DNA from: CBDDGJ01 sp965227805 | GTDB taxonomy: Bacteria; Pseudomonadota; Alphaproteobacteria; RS24 | Length of the DNA: 64,000 nucleotides | Assembly (NCBI GenBank): GCA_965227805.1 | Contig: CBDDGJ010000003.1 | Location: forward strand, 186,001-250,000 | Reading direction: 5' to 3' | Shown here: piece after piece, positions 26,335 to 35,166 of the stretch | Position numbering within the stretch: the stretch's first letter is position 1 | Layout of the letters: every line of letters begins with the position of its first letter | Position numbers and translations under genes: made by a program | The notes under the pieces: generated by a model | Database searches by the model: none | What the model saw: the letters and a program-made list of their open reading frames with translations, nothing else | Told to the model about the DNA's origin: nothing

Positions 26335-26540
26335 ATCCACACCCCATAAGGGGGTATGGTTGGGGCATGAGAATCCCACAACATGGCGGTTGTATCAACC
26401 GTTATTGGTTCGTTTTCTCGATCTTTAAGTCGGGGAGACGGCGTTATATAACAGGTCTCACGACTAAAGGCGTCGTGGCCGTTCTATGTTGCGGTTTTCT
26501 CAAATCCCCGGCACCAAGTGGTTACTTGGTGCCGTTTTGT
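26335..26540 (+). ncRNA. candidate structured non-coding RNA, about 205 nt, unassigned family
   Basis: The plus strand encodes a long multibranched fold. A 5' hairpin (CCACACCCC with GGGGTATGG) is followed by an outer stem in three blocks: GGGG 26362/CCCC 26509, GAGAA/TTCTC and CAACAT/ATGTTG. Inside are CGGTTG/CAACCG and CACGAC/GTCGTG hairpins. A perfect terminator ends it. A promoter-like TTTACT at 26301 and TAGACT at 26323 lie upstream. It lacks the signatures of RNase P, tmRNA, SRP RNA or common riboswitches. The DNA before it (26143-26334) has no gene. Confidence 0.5.
26510..26540 (+). terminator. intrinsic terminator closing the structured RNA
   Basis: GGCACCAAGT and ACTTGGTGCC form a perfect 10-bp stem with a GGTT loop, followed by GTTTTGTTTTT. 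It separates the structured RNA from the small gene at 26568. Confidence 0.92.
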
Positions 26541-26567
26541 TTTTAACATTAACAAAGGAGAACCAAA

Positions 26568-26768
26568 ATGAATGGTAATGACTATAGCTTGATAGTGGAT
26601 ATTTTATACAAATTTCACACCTCATCAGATTGGATAAAAGCCATCTGGCTCATATGCTTCACCTCACTTATTGTAGGCAGCTTATGGCTTATACGCGACA
26701 TAATTAAAATTAGTCTAAAGGCAAAAGAAGCAAAGCAAGCTGAACCGCCTAATGAGATAGCAGATTAA
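26568..26768 (+). CDS. small single-span membrane protein (66 aa)
   Basis: A 66-residue protein with a single hydrophobic helix at about residues 25-43 (AIWLICFTSLIVGSLWLI) and a charged Lys/Glu-rich C-terminal tail. A strong AAAGGAG is 7 nt before the ATG, which supports translation. No family is recognised. It follows the structured RNA and its terminator, so it needs read-through or its own promoter in the 30-nt gap. It converges with the NlpC/P60 gene. Confidence 0.6.
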   Translation: MNGNDYSLIVDILYKFHTSSDWIKAIWLICFTSLIVGSLWLIRDIIKISLKAKEAKQAEPPNEIAD

Positions 26769-26786
26769 ATAACTAAACTACTAAAT

Positions 26787-27632
26787 CTAAGGCAAGCGCT
26801 TAATGGCCGTTATCGCACCGTCAGTTTTTTCAATGCGGGCACAGGCAGTGGCAAAATCTTCTTCCACCACGCGCATATATGTGGCATTGGCATGAAGCAG
26901 CCTATCGGGGGCCGTTAATATACCAACATGACCGCGCCAAAAGACAAGATCGCCACGCCGTGGCGGGTCATCCACCATCCGCGCCAATACGGCCTCTTGC
27001 ATATCCGTATCGCGCGGGCAGGCAAAACCTGCACATATAAGCGCAATCTGCACAAGCCCCGAACAATCAAGGCCCATACTTTCGCGCCCGCCCCATAAAT
27101 AAGGTGTGCCAATAAACTTTTGCGCTGTGGTAACATAATCGCTTTGTATCGTATCTAGCGTGCATATATCATCGCTTATAATAAAGCCACCACTTTTAAG
27201 CTCGCTAAAGCGTCCTTGTGTCGCGCAAATGTGCACACGCGCCCCCATAGATAGCGCCATAAGCGGGCGCGATTTTATATCCGCATCCGCATAAACAAAA
27301 CTACGCAATGCACATATATAATGGCTTGGTTCAAATAAAGGCGCGAGCGTATCTGCCGGAACATAGCCGACATAATCATCCAAACGCGCCTGCCCCCATG
27401 CCCATGCGCCTTTTTTCTCATAAACCCGAAACACCTCGCCGCATAAAATCTGTGTTTGCATCATGGCATTATGCGCCGGCGCATCACGCAAAGCGGCAGC
27501 AGAAGTTTTTAGGCTAAAATCCTGCCCCTTCACATAGCGGGGCGCGTCTATTTCACCGCGCAAATAATCAGCCGCTAAATCCTTACGCCACGCATGAACA
27601 CGCGGATCGGGTTTTAATAAGGCATCGCTCAT
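26787..27632 (-). CDS. NlpC/P60-family cell-wall peptidase
   Basis: A 281-residue protein. A bacterial SH3-like region occupies residues 40-150, followed by the NlpC/P60 domain: TPYLWGGRESMGLDCSGLVQ with catalytic Cys, RGDLVFWRGHVGIL with His, and LLHANA. It probably cleaves gamma-D-glutamyl-diaminopimelate bonds in peptidoglycan peptides. No signal peptide is visible, so it may act on recycled muropeptides in the cytosol. The start follows the aminopeptidase stop directly (TAAATG), a sign of coupling. NlpC-aminopeptidase pairs are common in alphaproteobacteria. Confidence 0.93.
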   Translation of the reverse strand: MSDALLKPDPRVHAWRKDLAADYLRGEIDAPRYVKGQDFSLKTSAAALRDAPAHNAMMQTQILCGEVFRVYEKKGAWAWGQARLDDYVGYVPADTLAPLFEPSHYICALRSFVYADADIKSRPLMALSMGARVHICATQGRFSELKSGGFIISDDICTLDTIQSDYVTTAQKFIGTPYLWGGRESMGLDCSGLVQIALICAGFACPRDTDMQEAVLARMVDDPPRRGDLVFWRGHVGILTAPDRLLHANATYMRVVEEDFATACARIEKTDGAITAIKRLP

Positions 27633-29018
27633 TTATCCATAGCTTTCCCGCAATATATGTAATACAGCACGCAAGGCATGGGCTTCGCCACCTATTGGAT
27701 GGCCGCACCGCGCTTTATTATTCCAGCCATAAATATCGAAATGCACCCAGCGCGTTTGCGGTGAAACAAAGCGTGCCAGAAATAATGCCGCCGTAATCGA
27801 CCCGGCCATGCCCCCATCTGCCGGCGTAATATGGTTCACATCAGCAATCTTGCTTGCAAGCCAGCCATCATAACCCGCCCATAGCGGCATGCGCCATAAT
27901 GGATCATTAACATAAGTGCCCGCCTGCATAAGATTTTGTGCCAGCGCATCATCATGCGTATAAAACGGCATAAGCTCTGGCCCCAAAGCCACCCGCGCCG
28001 CACCGGTAAGCGTGGCAAAATCAATCAGCAAATCGGGGTGCTCATCACATGCCTCTGCCAGTAAATCGGCCAGCACCAGACGCCCTTCGGCATCCGTATT
28101 CCCGATTTCAACCGTAAGCCCTTTGCGACTGGGCAAAACATCGCCCGGGCGAAAGGCATCCGCCCCAATGGCATTTTCCACCGCACCGATAAGCACACGC
28201 AAACGCACCGGCAATTTTTCCTGCATGATGGCCTGCGCCAACCCCAAAGCTGTTGCCGCACCGCCCATATCTTTTTTCATTAACGCCATCGATCCGCCCG
28301 GCTTAAGATTAAGCCCGCCTGTATCGAAACACACACCCTTACCCACCAGCGTCACCTTAGGGTGAGACGGGTCTCCCCATATCAGCTCTATCATGCGCGG
28401 CGGGTCTTTTGCGGCGCGGCCTACGGCATGGATAAGCGGATAATTTTGGGCGATTAACGCATCCCCGCAAAGCACACGGCACACCGCCCCGCATGCAGAC
28501 GCAAGCGCTTCACTACGCGCCTGCAAAATTGATGGCGTCATATCATTAGCCGGTATATTGATAAGGTCACGCGTTAAAAAAACCGCATCAAGCTGTGTCA
28601 TAAGCGCTGTTTTTTCCGCTTCACTATCAATCATAAGGCGCGGCCAGTCTTGCACCTTTGCCTTTTTATAATGCGTAAATTGATATGTCCCCACCCCCCA
28701 GGCAAAAGCAGCATGGCGCGTAACTTCGTCATGTGCGCAAAGCAGGCGATAGGTTTTTTCCGGCAAAAGCGGGGGTAAATCAGCAAGGGCAAACACATCC
28801 GGCTGTGTGCCAAGCCCCAGCAAAACACCATCTATGGCACCTGCCTCATCCGGCAAAAGCAAAACATCACCCCGCTGGCCAGAAAATTTATTGCTAATCA
28901 GCCATGCTTTGTGGCGGCCTGTATGGGCCTCCTGCCATGCGGAAACCTCATCCGGCTTAAGCGCCCAAATCGGGCAGGCCGGTTTTTGTTTATCAATTAT
29001 AAATATATCATCACGCAT
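27633..29018 (-). CDS. leucyl aminopeptidase family (M17) protein
   Basis: A 461-residue M17 metallo-aminopeptidase if started at the ATG at 29018; the open frame extends to a TTG at 29054, which would overlap the SDR gene by 29 nt. The two-zinc catalytic segment is intact: VGKGVCFDTGGLNLKPGG, MKKDMGGAATALGLA, NTDAEGRLVLADLLAEA and DFATLTGAARVALG. It releases N-terminal residues from peptides, likely in the cytosol. The downstream NlpC/P60 gene is translationally adjacent. Confidence 0.94.
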   Translation of the reverse strand: MRDDIFIIDKQKPACPIWALKPDEVSAWQEAHTGRHKAWLISNKFSGQRGDVLLLPDEAGAIDGVLLGLGTQPDVFALADLPPLLPEKTYRLLCAHDEVTRHAAFAWGVGTYQFTHYKKAKVQDWPRLMIDSEAEKTALMTQLDAVFLTRDLINIPANDMTPSILQARSEALASACGAVCRVLCGDALIAQNYPLIHAVGRAAKDPPRMIELIWGDPSHPKVTLVGKGVCFDTGGLNLKPGGSMALMKKDMGGAATALGLAQAIMQEKLPVRLRVLIGAVENAIGADAFRPGDVLPSRKGLTVEIGNTDAEGRLVLADLLAEACDEHPDLLIDFATLTGAARVALGPELMPFYTHDDALAQNLMQAGTYVNDPLWRMPLWAGYDGWLASKIADVNHITPADGGMAGSITAALFLARFVSPQTRWVHFDIYGWNNKARCGHPIGGEAHALRAVLHILRESYG

Positions 29019-29025
29019 AGATGAT

Positions 29026-29826
29026 TTAGCGTGCCGTAAGCGCGTGGTCGACAACCACCTCGCTACCAGTCATATAGGATGCAGCATCAGAAGCTAAAAA
29101 TACAATCACATTGGCAATATCTTCGGGCGTGCCCAGCTTGCCCCCCGGCACAACCACGTCACTAAAGTTTTGCATATCCATCCGGTTCGCGCCTTCGGGT
29201 GCAAGCTCAGGCATCATATCGCGCACAGGAGCAACTTCCTTATCCCAAAGCGGTGTATCAATAATGCCCGGATGCACCGAATTTACCCGAATATTATGCC
29301 CCGCCTGCACACATTCAAGCGCCACCGCCTTGGTAAATAGACGCACCGCCCCCTTGCTTGCACAATAGCCCGAAATCATGGGCGCGCCCTTTAAGCCTGC
29401 AATGGAAGATAAATTGATAATCGACCCGCCCGCATGCTGCGCCATAAGGGGGATGGCATGTTTGGTGCCCAAAAACACACCATCTATATTCACCGCATTT
29501 TGCCGCCGCCAGTCTGCAAGCGACATTTCCGTTACCGCCGCCGCAATGGCAATGCCGGCATTATTCACCAAAATATCCAGCCGGCCTTTCTGCTTTTCAA
29601 TTTCGGCAATCACATCAATCCATACGTGTTCCAGGGTTACATCTTGCGCGAGGGCATGGGCTTCACCGCCCTTATCTGCAATTAGCTGCGCTGTCTGCTG
29701 TGCTGCTGCGTCATCAATATCGCTTGCAAACACCCATGCGCCTGCCTGTGCCAAAGCAAGGGCGCAAGCCTGCCCAATGCCTGCCCCCGCACCCGTCACC
29801 AAAGCTACTTTTCCGTCACATGTCAT
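29026..29826 (-). CDS. short-chain dehydrogenase/reductase
   Basis: A 266-residue classical SDR: TGAGAGIGQACALALA near the N-terminus, an acidic residue ending strand 2 (FASDIDD) that suggests NAD preference, NNAGIA, and Ser/Tyr/Lys in NLSSIAGLK and GYCASKGAV. It lies 3 nt after the second P450 on the same strand, so it may oxidise the alcohol that the P450s produce. The substrate is inferred only from this context. Confidence 0.92.
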   Translation of the reverse strand: MTCDGKVALVTGAGAGIGQACALALAQAGAWVFASDIDDAAAQQTAQLIADKGGEAHALAQDVTLEHVWIDVIAEIEKQKGRLDILVNNAGIAIAAAVTEMSLADWRRQNAVNIDGVFLGTKHAIPLMAQHAGGSIINLSSIAGLKGAPMISGYCASKGAVRLFTKAVALECVQAGHNIRVNSVHPGIIDTPLWDKEVAPVRDMMPELAPEGANRMDMQNFSDVVVPGGKLGTPEDIANVIVFLASDAASYMTGSEVVVDHALTAR

Positions 29827-29829
29827 AAA

Positions 29830-31074
29830 TCACCCGTTAATTTTAACCATCATTTTCGTATAGCCCTTCACAAAAGAAGACTGATTTCGTTCCGGTTCTT
29901 CCACAACCTCAATATTAGTGAAACGCTTGATAATTTCTTCCCATAATATTTTGAGCTGCAGCTCAGCCAAGCGATTGCCGACACAGCGGTGAATCCCAAA
30001 GCCGAAAGATAAATGCCGCCGTGCATTGGGGCGGTCAATGATCAAATCATTCGGGTTTTCAAAGGGGCTGTTTTCATCGCGATTGCCCGAGACATACCAC
30101 ATGGCCACTTTATCCCCCTTGCGAATGGTTTTTCCATGCATCTCCACATCTTCAAGCGCAGTGCGACGCATATAGGCCAAAGGCGTTTGCCAGCGGATAA
30201 TTTCGGATACCATATTCGGAATAAGCCCGGGATTATCGCGCAATTTTTGATATTCTTGCGGAAATTTATTCAAGGCATAAAGCCCGCCCGTCATGGAATT
30301 GCGCGTTGTATCATTGCCACCCACAATCAGCAAAATCAGATTGCCCAAATATTCCATCGGGCGCTTATACATATCGCGCGTATTTTCGCCATGTGCCAGC
30401 ATAGAAATAAGGTCGGGCTTGGGCGGTGCATTCACCCGCTCATTCCATAGGCGCGTGAAATACTCAAGACATTTTGCAAATTCTGTCTCCCGCCGAGCAG
30501 GCATTTCAGCATCTGCCGTCCGCTCACCTGTCGCCACATCGGACCAAAAGGTTAATTTGCGCCGGTCTTCCAGCGGAAAGTCGAATAAGGTCGCCAGCAT
30601 AAGCGTGGTTAATTCAACCGATACTGTATCAACCCAATCAAATACCTCGTCACGCGGCAAATTATCCAGCACATTTGCTGTGCGTTCACGAATAAGCCCT
30701 TCCATTTTTTCCAAATTATCTGGCGCAACGATCGGCTGCACCGTTTTACGCTGCACATCATGCTTGGGCGGGTCCATCGCAATGAAAGAGGATAGCGGCA
30801 AATTCTCCACAACATCAGGCAATAAGATACCACTTGCAGATGAAAACTGTTTGTGATTGGTATCAATCGCCATAATGTCCTGATAGCGCGTAACTGACCA
30901 GTAATTGCCGGTATAATAGCGGTCGGTATGAGCATAATGCACTGGGGCTTCTTTGCGCAAACGCTCAAATAATGCCCAATATTTCTGCTCTGGCCAAAGC
31001 GTAGGGTCGGCAACGTCAATATCATCCAGCGGAATAGAATATGCCCAGTCTCTGTCTCGCTGTGCATCACGCAT
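29830..31074 (-). CDS. cytochrome P450, CYP153-like (second of pair)
   Basis: A 414-residue soluble P450. The I-helix reads LLIVGGNDTTRNSMTGGL, the ExxR motif is in EIIRWQTP, and the haem loop is FGFGIHRCVGNRLAELQ with the Cys ligand. FIAMDPPKHDVQRKTVQPIV and LTTLMLATLFDFPLEDRRKL are characteristic of CYP153, the bacterial terminal alkane hydroxylases. It closely resembles the gene at 31147, so the pair arose by tandem duplication. Electron donors (ferredoxin, reductase) are not beside it. An SDR follows 3 nt downstream. Confidence 0.94.
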   Translation of the reverse strand: MRDAQRDRDWAYSIPLDDIDVADPTLWPEQKYWALFERLRKEAPVHYAHTDRYYTGNYWSVTRYQDIMAIDTNHKQFSSASGILLPDVVENLPLSSFIAMDPPKHDVQRKTVQPIVAPDNLEKMEGLIRERTANVLDNLPRDEVFDWVDTVSVELTTLMLATLFDFPLEDRRKLTFWSDVATGERTADAEMPARRETEFAKCLEYFTRLWNERVNAPPKPDLISMLAHGENTRDMYKRPMEYLGNLILLIVGGNDTTRNSMTGGLYALNKFPQEYQKLRDNPGLIPNMVSEIIRWQTPLAYMRRTALEDVEMHGKTIRKGDKVAMWYVSGNRDENSPFENPNDLIIDRPNARRHLSFGFGIHRCVGNRLAELQLKILWEEIIKRFTNIEVVEEPERNQSSFVKGYTKMMVKING

Positions 31075-31146
31075 TTTATCCCCCCATCACGCCCATTTAT
31101 ATAAAAGCCGCACAATGCTCCATGCAAAGTTTTGCTTATGGACGGG

Positions 31147-32409
31147 TTAGTCGTTAATGCGCACCAGCATTTTACTGTAGCCCTTAACGAAAGAAGAATA
31201 GATACGCTCAGGCTCTTCCACAACCTCAATATTCTTAAAGCGTTTCATAATTTCTTCCCACAAAATGGTTAATTGCAACTCGGCCAAACGATTACCGACA
31301 CAGCGATGAATCCCGAAACCAAAAGATAAATGCCGCCGTGCATTGGGGCGATCAATGATTAAATCATTGGGGTTTTCGAAGGGACCATTTTCATCACGAT
31401 TACCAGACGCATACCACATCACCACCTTATCACCTTTACGAATGGTCTTGCCCCGCATCTCCACATCTTCGAGCGCGGTGCGACGCATATAGGCCAAAGG
31501 CGTTTGCCAGCGAATCATCTCAGACACCATATTCGGGATAAGCCCGGGATTATCGCGCAATTTTTGATATTCTTGCGGAAACTTATTCAAAGCATAAAGC
31601 CCCCCGGTCATAGAATTACGCGTTGTATCATTACCACCCACAATCAGCAAAATCAGATTACCCAAATATTCCAAGGGGCGCTCGTGCATGTCTCGCGTAT
31701 TTTCACCATGCGCCAGCATAGAGATAAGGTCAGGTTTCGGATCGGCATTCACCCGTTCATTCCATAGGCGCGTGAAATATTCCAAACATTCATAAAGCTC
31801 GGCACGGCGGGCTTCGCGATCTTCAATAATGTCTCCCTCTTCATCTGCTGTTGCCACATCCGACCATCGTGTTAGCTTGCGGCGGTCTTCAAGCGGAAAG
31901 TCAAATAAAGTCGCCAGCATAAGCGTGGTTAATTCAATCGATACCTTGTCAACCCAATCAAACACCTCGCCGCGCGGCAAGCTATCGAGCACATTTTGCG
32001 TCCGTTCACGAATAATGCCTTCCATTTTACTCAAATTATCTGGCGCAACGATGGGCTGCACGGTTTTGCGTTGCACATCATGCTTGGGCGGGTCCATAGC
32101 GATAAACATTGGTAAGGTAAAGTCTTCCTCCGGGTCAACCAAAACAATGATACCGTCCGAAGAAAAGCGTTTATGATCAGTATCAATCGCCATAATATCG
32201 TCATAGCGCGTAATTGACCAATAATGCCCGACATCTTCACGTGGGGATTTACCATAATGAACAGGCGCTTCTTTGCGCATACGTTCAAAAAGTGCCCAGT
32301 ATTTTTCTTCTGTCCAATGCACCGGATTGGCAACGTCAATCTCGTCTAACGGCATTGAATAAGCCCAGTCTTCACCCAATTCCAAGTCTAATTTTATCGC
32401 TTCGCTCAT
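31147..32409 (-). CDS. cytochrome P450, CYP153-like (first of pair)
   Basis: A 420-residue P450 strongly similar to its downstream neighbour from the proline-rich N-terminus to the end. The same I-helix (GGNDTTRNSM), ExxR (EMIRWQTP) and haem loop (FGFGIHRCVG) are present. The differences cluster around residues 70-95 and 190-210, loops that shape the substrate channel, so the copies may have different substrate ranges. A GAAAGGAAAG site precedes the ATG at 32409, and repeats in the upstream DNA may hold regulator sites. CYP153 enzymes hydroxylate n-alkanes or related terpenoids at the terminal carbon. Confidence 0.94.
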   Translation of the reverse strand: MSEAIKLDLELGEDWAYSMPLDEIDVANPVHWTEEKYWALFERMRKEAPVHYGKSPREDVGHYWSITRYDDIMAIDTDHKRFSSDGIIVLVDPEEDFTLPMFIAMDPPKHDVQRKTVQPIVAPDNLSKMEGIIRERTQNVLDSLPRGEVFDWVDKVSIELTTLMLATLFDFPLEDRRKLTRWSDVATADEEGDIIEDREARRAELYECLEYFTRLWNERVNADPKPDLISMLAHGENTRDMHERPLEYLGNLILLIVGGNDTTRNSMTGGLYALNKFPQEYQKLRDNPGLIPNMVSEMIRWQTPLAYMRRTALEDVEMRGKTIRKGDKVVMWYASGNRDENGPFENPNDLIIDRPNARRHLSFGFGIHRCVGNRLAELQLTILWEEIMKRFKNIEVVEEPERIYSSFVKGYSKMLVRIND

Positions 32410-32430
32410 AATCGCTTTCCTTTCTTAAAA

Positions 32431-32481
32431 TAATTACCTTGCTTAAATAATTACCTTGATTTAAGTGATTGCATCGCTTAA
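32431..32481. promoter_or_regulatory. direct and inverted repeats upstream of the P450 pair
   Basis: TAATTACCTTG occurs at 32431-32441 and 32448-32458, a 17-nt period. TTAAGTGAT at 32461-32469 and ATCGCTTAA at 32473-32481 form a near-palindrome. Both lie just upstream of the P450 start codon at 32409, where an activator or repressor would be expected. The regulator is unknown. Confidence 0.4.
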
Positions 32482-32576
32482 TCACAATTATTTTTTCAAG
32501 CTATTTTTTAAGATTAATCGCCCTTCTTAGGCAATTAACATTATAATTCATATTAAACCTTATCCATTATCTTAGG

Positions 32577-32611
32577 TTTTTGCAAATAAAATTTGCATGA
32601 TTTTGCAAAAA
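32577..32611. promoter_or_regulatory. TGCAAAT/ATTTGCA inverted repeat between the P450 and YggT-like genes
   Basis: TGCAAAT-AAA-ATTTGCA lies inside a longer symmetric stretch flanked by TTTTTGCA and TGCAAAAA. The half-sites equal those of the palindrome upstream of the LysR gene at 2695-2712. This is a weak AT-rich match and could be chance. Confidence 0.3.
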
Positions 32612-32651
32612 GCACCGCATAACAAATAAAATAATCGTGCTATTTGCCCAC

Positions 32652-32996
32652 CTATTGCCGCGCGAAATGGTAAATCCACGCTGCAATTTCGCTTTCCAAC
32701 GGAAAGGAAAGCATACCCATAACCGAATAGCCCAGCCACCACGGCATAAGATAAAAGCGTATCATAAAGAAAAACCAGGCGACATATAGCGGCACAAGCG
32801 GTTGAATTAAAAAGCGCGGCGTGATGGGGTGAAACAGCCTGATTACCGGATTTGTCGCCCGCACGAAAAACCGCATAAAGAAAAAGGATGAATTTTCAGG
32901 CAAGAAAACGCCCATCGCCATGCGCGCAATGAGCGTCCACATAAAGGCACCGAGCACATAGTCAATGCCGATAATCCATAGGCTAAAATTTTGCAT
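32652..32996 (-). CDS. YggT-like small membrane protein
   Basis: A 114-residue protein from the ATG at 32996, with hydrophobic segments near the N-terminus (LWIIGIDYVLGAFMWTLIA) and in the middle (PLVPLYVAWFFFMIRFYL). The stretch FFMRFFVRATNPVIRLFHPI resembles the YggT family NP-x6-P-x4 pattern. The frame is open to 33035, but that start overlaps the symporter more. With the start at 32996 it overlaps the symporter stop by 14 nt, so the two are likely co-translated. The function is unknown. Confidence 0.65.
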   Translation of the reverse strand: MQNFSLWIIGIDYVLGAFMWTLIARMAMGVFLPENSSFFFMRFFVRATNPVIRLFHPITPRFLIQPLVPLYVAWFFFMIRFYLMPWWLGYSVMGMLSFPLESEIAAWIYHFARQ

Positions 32997-34794
32997 GCAC
33001 GATAGCGTCGCCCTGCGGCACCCGAATTTCATCAACCATAGCCTGTATCTCTTCGCTAGGTGCAGGCGTAAGCAAAGACACCACCACCATAGCTATGCCG
33101 CTAGCCAACATGCCGCATATACCAAAGCGTAAATCATCAATGCCTAAAATCGGCGTCATGCCCCCAAAGCGCACAAGATACAAATACACAAAGCCTACTG
33201 TAAAGCCGACCGCCATGCCAGCCACGGCACCAGCGCGATTGGCGCGTTTCCACCATATACCCAAAACAAGCGGAAAGAATAATCCCGAACACGCAAAACT
33301 AAACGCCCAGGCAACCGCCCCCAAAATACTGCTTAACTTCAAGCTAGCAATCAGCGCCCCTGCCGCCCCAATGACGACCAGTAAAATCCGCGCGACAATA
33401 AGCCGCGTCTTTGTATCGGCCTTTGGGTCAACAATTTTATAATATAAATCATGCGATATAGCATTGGCGATGGCCAATAAAAGCCCATCTGCCGTAGACA
33501 TTGCCGCTGCCATGCCGCCCGCCGCCACCAGACCGGATATAACATAGGGCAAGCCGGCAATTTCGGGCGTTGCCAAAACAACAATATCGCCCCGCATAAA
33601 AAATTCATTAAGCTGCAACAAACCGTCACCATTACTATCGACAATCGCCAAAAAACCGACATGGCTCCATTTTTGAATCCAGTCAAGGGCTTGAACCTCA
33701 GCAATAGATTTGCCGATAATCCCGGTTGCTAATTCGGGATCAAGAATTTGTAATTTGGTAAATGTCGCAAGCGCGGGTGCGGTGAAGTAAAGCAAAAAGA
33801 TAAAAAAGAGCGACCACGCCACCGAGCGGCGCGCATCCTTCACTGAAGGCGTGGTGAAATAACGCATCAAAATATGCGGCAAAGAGGCCGTGCCCGCCAT
33901 CAGCACCAACACAAGGGAGATAAACTTCCAGCTTGCCATAGGCGAATCTGCCGCTTGTGCATGTGGTGTGGTGAGCACGCTTAAGCCTGCACTATTTTCG
34001 CTTGCCGCCGCACCAAGCCCGTGCAGTGTTTCAAGCACGCCAATGCGCGTAACCGCATCCCCATAGGAAAAATGCGGTAAAAGCCCAAAGCCTTGCGCAT
34101 TAGACATCCAAATCACTGGCACCAGATAAGCAATGATCAGCACAATATATTGCGCCACTTGTGTCCAGGTAACGGCGCGCATACCCCCCAGCAATGAACA
34201 AAGCAAAATACCCAACAACCCGAACCACACCCCTATTTCAAAGGGAATTTGCAATGCCCGCGCCGCAATCGTGCCGGTGGCGTTAATCTGTGCCGTAACA
34301 TAGGTGAAAGACGCAACAGCCAAAACAATCACCGCCAAAAGCCGCGCCATATTACCGCCATAGCGCGTGCCGATAAAATCGGGCACTGTATAGCAGCCGA
34401 ATTTGCGTAAATAGGGGGCTAACAGCGAATTGACCAGAACATAACCGCCCGTCCACCCCACAATAAAAGCCAGATAGCCATAGCCGCCGAAATAAACACC
34501 GCCGGCCATGGCAACAAACGAAGCGCCCGACATCCAATCTGCCGCCGTAGCCATACCATTATAAAGTGCCGGCACTTCGCGCCCTGCCACATAATAAGCC
34601 CCCACATTCATAGTGCGTGAAAGCCAGCCAATGGCAGCATAAATGGCAATGGTAAACCCTACAAATAAGATGCCGATTGTATCGGCCGACACCCCCATAT
34701 GCTCCAGCAGCGCCATAAGGCCGATAAACAACAAAAAACCGCCCGTATAAAGCCCGTAAATTTTGGGAAGATTATCGATAAAACGTCCGCTCAT
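32983..34794 (-). CDS. sodium:solute symporter, acetate-permease-like large subunit
   Basis: A 603-residue SSS-family symporter from the ATG at 34794, which has GGGGG a few nt upstream; a start at 34821 would overlap the DUF4212 gene. Thirteen or so membrane spans are visible. Family motifs are YYVAGREVPALYNGMATAADWMSGASF near residue 63 (motif pieces only) and GLVAAGGMAAAMSTADGLLLA near residue 420. A hydrophilic loop with an EF-hand-like DSNGDGLLQLNEF lies around residue 390, an unusual calcium-site-like insertion. It pairs with the DUF4212 subunit and likely imports acetate or similar carboxylates for acsA nearby. Confidence 0.92.
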   Translation of the reverse strand: MSGRFIDNLPKIYGLYTGGFLLFIGLMALLEHMGVSADTIGILFVGFTIAIYAAIGWLSRTMNVGAYYVAGREVPALYNGMATAADWMSGASFVAMAGGVYFGGYGYLAFIVGWTGGYVLVNSLLAPYLRKFGCYTVPDFIGTRYGGNMARLLAVIVLAVASFTYVTAQINATGTIAARALQIPFEIGVWFGLLGILLCSLLGGMRAVTWTQVAQYIVLIIAYLVPVIWMSNAQGFGLLPHFSYGDAVTRIGVLETLHGLGAAASENSAGLSVLTTPHAQAADSPMASWKFISLVLVLMAGTASLPHILMRYFTTPSVKDARRSVAWSLFFIFLLYFTAPALATFTKLQILDPELATGIIGKSIAEVQALDWIQKWSHVGFLAIVDSNGDGLLQLNEFFMRGDIVVLATPEIAGLPYVISGLVAAGGMAAAMSTADGLLLAIANAISHDLYYKIVDPKADTKTRLIVARILLVVIGAAGALIASLKLSSILGAVAWAFSFACSGLFFPLVLGIWWKRANRAGAVAGMAVGFTVGFVYLYLVRFGGMTPILGIDDLRFGICGMLASGIAMVVVSLLTPAPSEEIQAMVDEIRVPQGDAIVHAKF

Positions 34795-34802
34795 AATACC
34801 CC

Positions 34803-35060
34803 CTATTCTTCGACACCACATGCGGCATCAATTTTTTCCTGACGGCGCACCGACCAGATAATCAACACAACAAAAATAATCGGTGATCCTTGTGCTGCCA
34901 TATAAAAGCCAAGCGGAAACCCCATAAAACTTATCGCATTAAGCGCCGCGCCAAACCAATGCACGACAAAGGAAAATATAAACCAAACCGCAAGCGTGAT
35001 AAGCGTTAATCTGCGTGTGCGGCGCCAATGCATATTCTTTTGTGCATCTGCTTGTGACAT
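34803..35060 (-). CDS. DUF4212 small subunit of the sodium/solute symporter
   Basis: An 85-residue membrane protein with two spans (about residues 18-37 and 50-68). It matches DUF4212: RRTRRLTLITLAVWFIFSF, HWFGAALNAISFMGFPLGFY and MAAQGSPIIFVVLI. This small partner always precedes an SSS carboxylate symporter, here 8 nt upstream of the large subunit start. A ribosome binding site AAAGGAG lies before the ATG at 35060. Confidence 0.94.
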   Translation of the reverse strand: MSQADAQKNMHWRRTRRLTLITLAVWFIFSFVVHWFGAALNAISFMGFPLGFYMAAQGSPIIFVVLIIWSVRRQEKIDAACGVEE

Positions 35061-35166
35061 ATACGTCTCCTTTATATCTGGCCCTTTATATCTAGTCCTT
35101 TATATATGGCCCTTTATAGTTAATCCTTTATCTTGCCTAAGCGCGATAATTTCATTATCCCTTTAT

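Noticed and set aside
26335..26540. 6S RNA, SRP RNA or tmRNA for the structured RNA
   Set aside because: The fold is multibranched and not the single irregular hairpin of 6S; SRP GGAAG/tetraloop and tmRNA tag or tRNA-like ends are absent.
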